From Anaerobiospirillum sp. NML120449 (GTDB lineage: Bacteria > Pseudomonadota > Gammaproteobacteria > Enterobacterales > Succinivibrionaceae), in assembly GCF_023051105.1 (NCBI RefSeq), contig NZ_JALKIL010000002.1:1-64000 (forward strand): a stretch of 64,000 bases of DNA, given 5' to 3'. A program made the position numbers and the translations under genes. Shown piece after piece: positions 56,536 through 64,000 of this stretch (positions within the stretch are counted from its first letter, which is position 1; the number at the start of each line of letters is the position of its first letter). The notes below the pieces were generated by a model, which had not been told where the DNA came from, ran no database searches, and worked only from the letters and a program-made list of their open reading frames with translations.

Positions 56536-57105
56536 TCAGTTGTTAATGGCATCAGAAATAAACTGCATGATCACATTGGTGGCACTTGATGGAGCGGAGG
56601 ACTGCTTTTCGGCCACACTGTCCTTGAGCTCCTGATAGAGCAGGGAATCGAGCTTCTGCATCATCAGCATCAGTTTGGCATTGTCCTGCCAGACACGGCG
56701 TATGGAGTTGGCAAGCTCGGTATTGTTCAGCTCCTTGCTGACAAGGCGCAGCATCTGCTCCACTGTTTCATAGTCATCTTTGGGAGAGATGAAAAAGGCC
56801 AGAGCCATGTCCACACCCATATAGTCTGTATCCACAGGGTTATAGGACACCTCGTCGTGCAAAATGGTCAGTACCATCAAAGAGCTTTCGAGATCTTCGA
56901 CCACAGCATGAGGAATGCTGATACCACGGGCACAGACAGTTGATCCCATGGCCTCACGCTCATTGAGAGCCTTGAGCAGAACATTGGGACTGATATCAGT
57001 AATGGTTGATACCATGGAGCAAATCTCCTCAAACAGCCTTTTACGGGAAAAGCAGGTCAGAGGAGAGAGCAGCCAGGTAGTCGGAAGGATCTTGAATTGA
57101 GCCAT
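56536..57105 (-). CDS. ptsN: Nitrogen-regulatory PTS component EIIA-Ntr
   Basis: EIIA-type phosphoprotein of the regulatory PTS; it affects potassium, phosphate and envelope control. The 189-residue product has the PTS EIIA type-2 fold, with the phosphorylated histidine H66 in STVCARGISIPHAVVED. The start region (LLSPLTCFSRKRLFEEICSM) matches the family, and about 20 polar residues extend the C-terminus. The ribosome site is weak. In relatives the order is rpoN-hpf-ptsN-rapZ. Here ptsN-rapZ is kept as a pair but turned around. Confidence 0.93.
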   Translation of the reverse strand: MAQFKILPTTWLLSPLTCFSRKRLFEEICSMVSTITDISPNVLLKALNEREAMGSTVCARGISIPHAVVEDLESSLMVLTILHDEVSYNPVDTDYMGVDMALAFFISPKDDYETVEQMLRLVSKELNNTELANSIRRVWQDNAKLMLMMQKLDSLLYQELKDSVAEKQSSAPSSATNVIMQFISDAINN

Positions 57106-57764
57106 AAATACGCCCGGTTAATACGCAGATAAAAAGCCTGGCGCCGCAGAGCCTCAGGCATGACAGGCAAGTGCGGCACAGCTGCGGTCATTATACTATG
57201 CACCCCGGCTCCACGGCGCCTTGCGCCAGACTCCAAAACTGCAAGGCTCCCCGGCGCTCTTGCGCCCGGCTCCACTCTGGCAGGAGCCAGGCGTCAGGAC
57301 GTGACGGCGTCTGCGGCCTCAGGGGCATTGAGGATGGGGAAGCCTGCTCATAGTGCCGGGGTACGGGATTTTGTGAAGCAGTCTGCATCCTGCAGTGCGC
57401 AAATGGCGTTCTTATGGGCCATGTACATTGCTATCTGATACAATCAGGTCACATGCCATATCAAAAACTTCAAGTCAGACTGCCCGGACTGAGCTGCATG
57501 GAAGACATTCAGGCAGCCATGCCGTCCCCGGCCGCATAAGCAACGCTGCCCTTACCTCCTGTACTGCAGGTCCCTTAAGACTGGGCACCTGTGGCTGTAC
57601 AGTTAAATGCTGTTCAGTGCAGTGCAGATCAGTGCAGCTACAGCAGCGGCCGATATCAGCACATGCTACCGGTCTGACCAGGCACCCCAGGCCTGAGCCT
57701 GCTTTGTGATGCCACCCTCAGTAAAGTCACAGCCTCTGCAGCTGTGGCCAGTGAAAGACACAGT
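57106..57764. other. Divergent spacer between ptsN and the 57765 gene
   Basis: About 660 bp without a gene. Short words such as ggctcc/cggctcc (57200-57290) and cagtgcag (57606-57635) recur. The ribosome site of the next gene is weak. Confidence 0.5.
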
Positions 57765-58790
57765 ATGACCAGCTCCCTAAATAAACCAGCTATTTATCAG
57801 GTACTGCAGCCTTACTACAAGAGCATGGAAAGCCATGCTATTGACAGTATGTCTGCGGTCAATGACCTCATTGCCAGGTATGCCCAGGACAGCGAAGTAC
57901 TCAATGTACTAAGGGCCCGCTCCTCAAGCCTGTCCGATCTCAACTCCCTTCTGGAAAAAGACAATGCCGACGTTGTAAACAGCTTCGTGGCCCTTGAGCT
58001 TTTCCACCTTGCTCTGGCCCGTCCGCTGGCCATGGCACTGCTGCGCGACTGCAAGGACAGTGCAGCACTGCTAGGTGAGCTGCCTGAGCTTGAGCGCATC
58101 AGCCTCAAGAGCTTTGATCCTGATACTCTGGCTCTGGGCTTTTCCATGCTTCTGTCCCAGAGTTATGGCCGCACTGTTTCTTTACCTTCAGGAACTACCG
58201 AAAATGTTCTTGATATGGACTGTGACGCCATCACTGAGCTGATGATGAGCCGCAGCACTTTCAAAAAGTACACTGCCATGGTCTCCACTCCGGCCATGTT
58301 AAAGAGCACCTTAACAAGCGAATTTATTGCCTCCCATGCCCAGAAAGTAACTGTGCGCAAGGGTGTTATCGCTCCATCACGCTCTCTTATTTACTTTGAT
58401 GCCCAGGGCCAGGCATGGGCCAACCGCATACCTCAGGGAGCTGCAAGCAATGATTTCTATCTTGCAGAAACCCTGGCTGAGCACCTTGCCACAGGCAAGA
58501 GCCAGATGGTCAAGTTAACCCTCAATGATATGGTGGCCGCTCAGCTCAACCTGTCTCAGACTCATAAGGTTCTGCGCCGTCAGTATCACACTGTGGCCCT
58601 TACCATTCCAAAGTCCCTGGACAAGTATCAGGGTCCACAGAATTTCAGCACCGACAGTGTTTTTGATGTCTGTGACTCACTGTTACAGGTACTGACCTCA
58701 TTTAAAGAACGCAACCGCAATTTCAAACACATCAGTGTTCAGTTTGAATCAGCCCTGCCGGCAGCCCTTGTGCTCATTATTCACTCATAA
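57765..58790 (+). CDS. Uncharacterised protein upstream of a TupA-like gene
   Basis: I do not recognise this 341-residue protein. It has no signal peptide or membrane segment. The first half is helical (YQVLQPYYKSMESHAIDSMS, LELFHLALARPLAMALLRD). The second half mixes strands and helices (KVTVRKGVIAPSRSLIYFDA, QYHTVALTIPKSLDKYQG). Codon use is like that of host housekeeping genes, so it is a real gene. The ATG at 57765 is preferred; a GTG seven codons earlier is also in frame. It ends 12 bp before the next gene, and the two share a terminator, so they form an operon and probably act together. Confidence 0.75.
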   Translation: MTSSLNKPAIYQVLQPYYKSMESHAIDSMSAVNDLIARYAQDSEVLNVLRARSSSLSDLNSLLEKDNADVVNSFVALELFHLALARPLAMALLRDCKDSAALLGELPELERISLKSFDPDTLALGFSMLLSQSYGRTVSLPSGTTENVLDMDCDAITELMMSRSTFKKYTAMVSTPAMLKSTLTSEFIASHAQKVTVRKGVIAPSRSLIYFDAQGQAWANRIPQGAASNDFYLAETLAEHLATGKSQMVKLTLNDMVAAQLNLSQTHKVLRRQYHTVALTIPKSLDKYQGPQNFSTDSVFDVCDSLLQVLTSFKERNRNFKHISVQFESALPAALVLIIHS

Positions 58791-58802
58791 CGGGATCTCA
58801 AA

Positions 58803-60050
58803 ATGTCTGTTAATTTCCTTTCCCACCAGAACCTTACCTTAAGCAGGCTGCTCGCCGGTGAGTACGATCAGGCAACTCTTGCTGACATTGTCCGCAACAG
58901 CCCTTATTTTGATGAGCAGTGGTACAGCCGCGAATATCCTGAGATTCAGTACAACGATGATGGCTGCCCTGATGCTGCCTTCCACTACACTCACTACGGT
59001 TTCAAGGAATCCCGCCTGCCAGGTCTGATGTTTGATGGCAACCGCTACAGTGAATACCACCAGCTCAAGGATGTAAATCCGCTGCTGCACTATCTGGCCA
59101 GTGGCACTCCTGGCGACTACCGCTGCCATGAGCGCGAGCAGAGCATTCTGGTACGTCTCAATGACGGCCTTGAGATCACCTCAGGCGAGCGTGCCCTGAT
59201 CCTCGAGCAGAGCTATCGCAATACCACTGGTCGCTGCCTCAACCTGTGCCAAATGCCAGGCAGCCTGAGCGAGAAAATCCTTGCTCTGCGCACCTGGGGC
59301 ATGGATAAGTGGGAAAGCTGTTCAGACCTGCTCAACAAGAGCACTCTGCACGCCACTCTGCGTGAAAAGTATGGCTTTACCGAGGCTCAGGCCCCAGTTC
59401 CTGCAGCTGTAGTTGCACGCGCCTCTGACATTGATGATCAGATGTGGATGGGCCTGCCTGAGTCCTTCTACATGACCTGCAATGGCGCCTACGGCACCAA
59501 CGTCAATGTCATGGACAAGAAGGTGGTAAACCGTGTTGATCTGATCCGTATCATGGCTGATCTGCAGGTTCGTGCCACATCACGTCAGGTGATGGACAAG
59601 CTCTCATCAAGCCGCGTCATGGAGCCATCCATCATCATCTACAGCCACGAGGGCAACCTCAATGCTCCTGTACATCAGGATGTAAACACCATTGGCGTAC
59701 TGTGCCTCAATGGCAGGACTACTCTGCTCATTCACTACGGTTCAGGCCGCACCATCAATCTGCTCGATCCTGACTACAAACTGCTGTCCTCGGTCATGAC
59801 AGCTGACAATGGCAGCCAGCACAAGGTAGCCCAGGACCTGACCCGTCCTGAGTGCCTCGATGAGATCAAGAGCAAGGCTGAGCTGATGAGCAAAAATGCT
59901 CCTTGCCTGCTCATTGAATTTGTCTGCCGTGGCAGCGAGTTCTCCTGCCGTGAAGTTCTGCCTGATCTGGACAAGGGCACCTTTACCCTGAGCAACGACC
60001 AGGATCTGCGTCTTGGCGCCACCTGGGACATCAGCAGCTGGCTTAAGTAA
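58803..60050 (+). CDS. TupA-like ATP-grasp protein with N-terminal glycan-associated repeats
   Basis: The 415-residue protein has two halves. Residues about 30-110 carry two copies of a short module with F-D-x-x-x-Y and N-P-L-x-H-Y-L words (PYFDEQWYSREYPEIQ, MFDGNRYSEYHQLKDVNPLL), seen in enzymes of surface polysaccharide synthesis. The C-terminal half resembles TupA-like ATP-grasp proteins (teichuronopeptide/capsule type): LPESFYMTCNGAYGTNVNVM aligns with their L-P-x-x-F-V-L-K-x-N-H-x-x-G segment, and EPSIIIYSHEG leads into VLCLNGRTTLLIHY. The usual lysine and histidine of that segment are replaced (MTCNGAYG), so activity is uncertain. GGGA lies before the ATG. The substrate is unknown. Confidence 0.6.
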   Translation: MSVNFLSHQNLTLSRLLAGEYDQATLADIVRNSPYFDEQWYSREYPEIQYNDDGCPDAAFHYTHYGFKESRLPGLMFDGNRYSEYHQLKDVNPLLHYLASGTPGDYRCHEREQSILVRLNDGLEITSGERALILEQSYRNTTGRCLNLCQMPGSLSEKILALRTWGMDKWESCSDLLNKSTLHATLREKYGFTEAQAPVPAAVVARASDIDDQMWMGLPESFYMTCNGAYGTNVNVMDKKVVNRVDLIRIMADLQVRATSRQVMDKLSSSRVMEPSIIIYSHEGNLNAPVHQDVNTIGVLCLNGRTTLLIHYGSGRTINLLDPDYKLLSSVMTADNGSQHKVAQDLTRPECLDEIKSKAELMSKNAPCLLIEFVCRGSEFSCREVLPDLDKGTFTLSNDQDLRLGATWDISSWLK

Positions 60051-60160
60051 CCAGCCAACAGTCAGCGCCGGCGTCAACGATGGCGCCGCTGACTGACCTG
60101 CAGCCCGGGCACCGGGCGCAGGCTGCCGCCTGGCAATATGGCCAGGCGGTAGCCAGGCCC

Positions 60161-60206
60161 CAAAAAAGAACCCCGATGCGCATCTGCGTATCGGGGTTCT
60201 TTTTAT
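60161..60206 (+). terminator. Bidirectional terminator between the ATP-grasp gene and rpoH
   Basis: aaaaaagaaccccgatgcg pairs with cgtatcggggttcttttt (one G-U) around catctg. On the minus strand it starts right at the rpoH stop codon. Confidence 0.92.
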
Positions 60207-62707
60207 TCACGGCTGTCGGTGCTGCGATTATCACTGTCAGCGGCACTGCGGGAGCCGGATACGGCGCTTTCGGCCTTGCGGGTGCTTCGGACTGTGCCTG
60301 CAGCTGCTGTCGCAGCGGCTGCGGTGCTGCCCTTTTTGCGACCACGCTTTTTAGGAGTATGGCTTTCGCTTTGAGCTGCAGCGGTGGCTGCAGTACGAGT
60401 GCTGCGCAGCGGCAGAGCCTTGAGGCGCGCCGAGGCGCCCTTGCCCTCAGCACTCTTTTTGACGGCTGTGCGGGTACGCTTTGCAGCTACGGCACGTCCT
60501 TTGGACTCCTTGCCTGAGCGGTTTTCCAGAGCCAGAGTGGCCTGATCGTCATTGACGCCCTCGTTTAGCAGTATGGCCTTGACCTTGTTCATGGCATTGG
60601 ACTCAAGCTGGCGCACACGTTCAATAGATACGCCCAGCTCACGGGAGAGCTCCTGCAAAGTGGCCTTGTTCTCATCCAGCCAGCGGCGCTTGATGATATG
60701 ACGGGAGCGCGAATCCAGAGATTCCATGGCCTCACGTAATTTCTTGATCTCCCAGGCAGCGTAATTGCTGTTTTCAAACTTCTGAGCGAAGTTGGAGTCT
60801 TCATCCTCAAGATAGGATGAAGGAGAAAGGGTAACGGCTACGCCTTTGTCGCTGCTGTCGCCCTCATCAAGATCAAAGCCCACATCGGTACCTGACAGAC
60901 GGGCCTCCATTTCAGCCACATCACTTTCAGATACACCAAGGCCTTCAGCCAGCTCATGACGCTCACTTTCAGAAAGCCAGCCCAGACGCTTCTTGCTCTT
61001 GCGCAGATTGAAAAAGAGCTTGCGCTGAGCCTTGGTGGTAGCCACTTTGACCACACGCCAGTTACGGATTACATAGTCGAAGATCTCAGCCTTAATCCAG
61101 CTCGAGGCAAAGGCAGCAAGACCACGGCCCACATCAGGATCGTAGTTCTTCACGGCCTTCATAAGGCCGATATTGCCCTCCTGAATCAGATCGGCAAGCG
61201 GCAGGCCGTAGCCGGTGAACTTGCGCGCTACGCTTACTACAAAGCGCAGATGGGAGGTCACCAGCTGACGGGCTGCATCAACATCACCAAACTCACGCAG
61301 ACGGCGGGCAAGGTTACGCTCCTCCTCTTCGGTGAGCATAGGCACCATATTGGCAGCCCTGATAAAGGCACCAATATTACCGGCTGAGCGTGCTACTGCT
61401 GTTGAATGAGAGCGGCGGCGTCCTGCAGACAGGTCAGATGCAGATGAGCCATCATGGGCATCGGCGCTGTCCATGGCAGAGCCATAGCCATCATCTTCGT
61501 CCTCATCACCCTGATCGTCCTCACGCACATAGTGCATGCCCGACAGGCCGCTGTCATCGCCATCATCATCAAAGTCTGCAAAGGCTCCCAGATAATCTGA
61601 GTCCTCATCATCCTCATCATCATGAGGAGCATTACGACGACGCTCATTGATGTCACGAATCTGCTTGAGAACATCAAGACCGCTGGCAAGCGACTCAACA
61701 TCCACTCCCTCAAAGAGCTCATGACCACGTCTGTCTCCATGAGCCCCGGAAGCAGCTGAAGCTGAGGACGATGCCCCTGCTGCCCCGGCTTCCCGCACCG
61801 CAGCCTCAGAGCTGCCTGCTATCCTGCCACCTGGGGCAGGCAGGGCCGGGGCCGCACCGGCACCAGCCCCGGCAGGGGCCGGCAGCGCTGCAGCTGACCT
61901 GCGACCTGCCGATCTTCCCGCACGCTCTGTATGGCCACTGGCTGTGGTGACAGTTAGAGCCCGTGAGGTTGATGCCGGCACCAGGGCTGTACCTGATGCC
62001 ACAGTCTGCGCAGCAGGCACGGCGCCAGCTGCGCCAGCCGCTGCAGTACCGGAAGCTGCTGCACCTGCCCCAGGCGCGCCATCACTGTCGTCGCTGACCT
62101 CGATAACCTGAGCCTGACTTGCTACGGTGCGAGGCTTTTTAAGCGCACTTGAGTAGGCTGCAGTACCAAACTGCTCGGTAAAACTTTCATTGAGCCTGTC
62201 CTTGATGCGCTCGGCCTCATTGACTTCAATGGTACGGCCATAATCATCAAGGGTAATGTCAGATCCGCTGGCAAAGTGCTCGCTGTCAAAGACAGAAGGA
62301 TTGATGTCAGCGCCTCTGTCCTCATCATCAACCACCTGAGCATCAATCACACGGGCGGCCTTGCCCTTGGACTTTACAGACAGATGCGACAGCTCATCGC
62401 TGCTCAGCGCCGCTGCCGCCGCAGAATCCACAGCACCAGAGACAACAGCCTCAGAATCTACAGCCTCCGAGTCCACCGCCTCTGGATCCACTGCCCCTGA
62501 CTCTACAGCATGAGCGTCCAGAACCTCAGGGTCTGCAGAGTTTATGACCTGCGAGTCCACAGAGTCCAGAATCTCAGCCTCAGGAACAATAGCCTGGCGC
62601 TCATGGGCAGGCACATCGCTCACTGCAGTGGCAATGCTCCTTGAGACCTTACCTTTGGTCTGGTCTTGAGATGAGGACTGATGCAAGGAAGTTTTGGAAC
62701 TGGCCAT
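60203..62707 (-). CDS. rpoH: Heat-shock sigma factor RpoH (sigma-32) with very long N- and C-terminal extensions
   Basis: The sigma-32 core lies at about residues 440-715 of an 834-codon frame: IGAFIRAANMVPMLTEEEER (region 1.2), HLRFVVSVARKFTGYGLPLA and DLIQEGNIGLMKAVKNYDPD (2.1-2.2), IKAEIFDYVIRNWRVVKVAT (2.4), the RpoH box QRKLFFNLRKSKKRLGW, and ATLQELSRELGVSIERVRQL (4.2). E. coli RpoH has 284 residues. The first 440 are Asp/Glu/Ala/Ser rich with a short repeat (AVDSEAVDSEAV). The last 120 are basic, Ala/Arg/Lys rich (HTPKKRGRKKGS). No ribosome site is obvious at 62707. A later start such as the ATG at about 61472 would remove most of the N-part, but it too lacks one. The core call is secure; the true N-terminus is not. 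Confidence 0.9.
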   Translation of the reverse strand: MASSKTSLHQSSSQDQTKGKVSRSIATAVSDVPAHERQAIVPEAEILDSVDSQVINSADPEVLDAHAVESGAVDPEAVDSEAVDSEAVVSGAVDSAAAAALSSDELSHLSVKSKGKAARVIDAQVVDDEDRGADINPSVFDSEHFASGSDITLDDYGRTIEVNEAERIKDRLNESFTEQFGTAAYSSALKKPRTVASQAQVIEVSDDSDGAPGAGAAASGTAAAGAAGAVPAAQTVASGTALVPASTSRALTVTTASGHTERAGRSAGRRSAAALPAPAGAGAGAAPALPAPGGRIAGSSEAAVREAGAAGASSSASAASGAHGDRRGHELFEGVDVESLASGLDVLKQIRDINERRRNAPHDDEDDEDSDYLGAFADFDDDGDDSGLSGMHYVREDDQGDEDEDDGYGSAMDSADAHDGSSASDLSAGRRRSHSTAVARSAGNIGAFIRAANMVPMLTEEEERNLARRLREFGDVDAARQLVTSHLRFVVSVARKFTGYGLPLADLIQEGNIGLMKAVKNYDPDVGRGLAAFASSWIKAEIFDYVIRNWRVVKVATTKAQRKLFFNLRKSKKRLGWLSESERHELAEGLGVSESDVAEMEARLSGTDVGFDLDEGDSSDKGVAVTLSPSSYLEDEDSNFAQKFENSNYAAWEIKKLREAMESLDSRSRHIIKRRWLDENKATLQELSRELGVSIERVRQLESNAMNKVKAILLNEGVNDDQATLALENRSGKESKGRAVAAKRTRTAVKKSAEGKGASARLKALPLRSTRTAATAAAQSESHTPKKRGRKKGSTAAAATAAAGTVRSTRKAESAVSGSRSAADSDNRSTDSRE

Positions 62708-63275
62708 AATTGACTGTTAGCTGATGGAGGGGTGATCAGGTCACCCGTACCCGGCTGAACTGAGCCGGACAAGCAGATAAACCCGTCCTGTAAATCAGGA
62801 TTACTCAGATAAATACATACATACTGCATGCACGCCGACCGCACGGCCGGCACGGCCGTGGCGGGCACTGCGCGCGGCATGCGCGCGGCAGTCCGTTGTG
62901 CTGCCGTACGTCGGGCAACAACGGAAAGCACCGGGCGGGGCCGGGCAACTCCTGACATTCAAAGCGCTTTGTAAAGCATATGAAGCCAGTGCAGGTGCCG
63001 GATCCCAGGTTATGTAATTACCGGTAAGCAACAATGAAACAATTCTCTGCGCTGACAGTCACTATCGGCTGCAGCTCAAAGCTCAGGGTAAGTAAGACAG
63101 GGGAAACAGATGCAGAAAAAGGGAGGACAGTCAGAGCTTTTCCGTGCAAATGGCAGGGCGTTGTCTGATCTGAAGCGGCTGCAGGTGCCTGGCACCTGCA
63201 GTACTGATTTAATACTGCCCCTGGCATGCCCGCGCATCAAAGCGCAGACATGCCATGATAGCACACCAGTGGCGG
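62708..63275. other. Spacer between cydC and rpoH
   Basis: About 570 bp, no gene. It has a perfect hairpin ctgcaggtgc-ctg-gcacctgcag at 63179-63201 (possible end of the cydC transcript, but without a T run). A very GC-rich imperfect palindrome lies at about 62868-62895 in what would be the rpoH promoter or leader region. Confidence 0.55.
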
Positions 63276-64000
63276 CTACAGGGTCAGCAGATGATCGGCA
63301 AGACGGGTACCGGCCTGCTTGTGGGTAATGATGATAACACCCTTGCGCATGCTCTGAATGCGCTCGATGATGCGCAGCTCCTGCTCTTCATCAAGGCCCT
63401 CACCAGGCTCATCCAGAACCAGGAAACGGCCATTGTGAATACAGGCTGGCTGCACAGTGGTGCTGCCATCAGAGGCGGTAATGGTATGACATACTCCCTG
63501 AGCAGCGGCAGCTGCCTGACCGGCTGGAGAGTCAGCCGGAACAGCAGCAGGACCTGACACCGGTACGGCAGTAAAGCCGGCTGCCACCAGGGCACGGGCC
63601 ATACACAGGCGGCGGGCCTGACCACCTGATATGGTAAGACCGGTGCTGCCCAGCCATTCATCAAGACCGCCCGGCAGCTCCTCAATCAGAGAGTCGAGCT
63701 CTACTGTAGTCAGTACAGCCATGACCTCATCACGGGTGACATCAGGACGGATCTGACGGAAGGTCTCAAATACAGTGCCTGAGAACAGGGAGATGTCCTG
63801 CAGAGCTACGGCAAAGGAGGCGCGGATATCACGGGCTGGCATGGAGGCATAGCTGCGTCCGTTTAACATAAGCTCTCCCTTCTGAGGGTACAGAAGTGAG
63901 GTCATGAGCAGCACCATGGTGCTCTTGCCACGGCCTGATGGTGCCTTGATTACATAATTTTCATCACTGCCAAAAGAGCAGGAGAAATCATTGAGCACCT
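63276..64000 (-). CDS. cydC: CydC-like ABC exporter, ATPase part, cut by window edge
   Basis: The visible 240 residues are the nucleotide-binding domain of an ABC exporter: Walker A APSGRGKST, Q-loop VALQDISLFSGTVFETFRQI, signature LTISGGQARRLCMARALV, Walker B RFLVLDEPGEGLD and the switch histidine in VIIITHKQAG. The WLGSTGLTISGGQARRLCMARAL and DEPGEGLD segments resemble CydC, which with CydD exports glutathione/cysteine and supports cytochrome bd assembly. About 45 Ala/Pro-rich residues are inserted between signature and Walker B, which is unusual for any ABC protein. The membrane domain lies beyond 64000. CydC is the best guess; another exporter of the same class is possible. Confidence 0.7.
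   Translation of the reverse strand, partial: VLNDFSCSFGSDENYVIKAPSGRGKSTMVLLMTSLLYPQKGELMLNGRSYASMPARDIRASFAVALQDISLFSGTVFETFRQIRPDVTRDEVMAVLTTVELDSLIEELPGGLDEWLGSTGLTISGGQARRLCMARALVAAGFTAVPVSGPAAVPADSPAGQAAAAAQGVCHTITASDGSTTVQPACIHNGRFLVLDEPGEGLDEEQELRIIERIQSMRKGVIIITHKQAGTRLADHLLTL

Noticed and set aside
59742..60077. Frame antisense to the ATP-grasp gene
   Set aside because: It is a shadow of a plus-strand gene with consistent codon use; no support.
61390..61650. His-rich plus-strand frame within rpoH
   Set aside because: It is the complement of the Asp-rich codons (gat/gac) of the RpoH N-terminal extension.

Overview
The window looks like a chromosomal segment of a gammaproteobacterium of the Succinivibrionaceae, most probably Anaerobiospirillum or a close relative. 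Two lines point there. The ATP-type PEP carboxykinase (pckA) reads almost like the enzyme I remember from A. succiniciproducens, with the same 532-residue length. The core operons follow enterobacterial gene order in a rearranged form. Genes are separated by unusually long spacers, many holding short tandem arrays (units of 7 to 47 bp) or perfect inverted repeats. Several conserved proteins carry low-complexity tails or inserts (GreB, MreC, SSB, UvrA, RpoN, RpoH, MlaD, a BASS transporter, CydC).

Layout. 1-921: a 40-bp tandem array and greB. 1370-5984: an intact IS66-family insertion (tnpA, tnpB and a 1070-residue transposase) with 26-bp perfect terminal inverted repeats and a perfect 8-bp target duplication. 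6153-15057: pckA, gpsA, nfuA, secB, yibN, gpmI; this is the E. coli yibN/secB/gpsA/gpmI neighbourhood without grxC. 15247-23956: pmbA, yjgA (darP), tldD, maf, mreD, mreC, mreB, all on the minus strand, so both halves of the TldD/TldE protease lie beside the cell-shape operon. 23957-28399: a 2.6-kb stretch with almost no recognisable gene, then ssb and another repeat-bearing spacer. 28400-36137: uvrA and four flagellin paralogues. 36737-38597: a DUF2750 protein and a BASS-family transporter. 38859-42714: mlaFEDCB, retrograde phospholipid transport. 43857-50991: kdsD, kdsC, lptC, lptA, lptB, rpoN, hpf, for LPS inner-core precursor, LPS export, sigma-54 and ribosome hibernation. 51733-57105: two MFS paralogues, two identical tRNA-Asn genes, then rapZ and ptsN inverted relative to the usual rpoN-hpf-ptsN-rapZ order. 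57765-60050: a two-gene unit of an unknown protein and a TupA-like ATP-grasp protein. 60203-62707: rpoH inside an 834-codon frame with very long N- and C-terminal extensions. 63276-64000: the ATPase half of a CydC-like exporter, cut by the window edge.

Together the genes cover envelope building and maintenance (mre, mla, kds, lpt), central carbon metabolism of a succinate-forming fermenter (pckA, gpmI), motility (flagellins) and stress or alternative sigma factors (rpoN, rpoH). No CRISPR array, prophage or classical defence system is visible. The most unusual items are the giant IS66-type transposon with an internal terminator-like hairpin, the sigma-32 with long acidic and basic tails, the flagellin array with nearly identical ends and variable centres, and the unknown/ATP-grasp gene pair.
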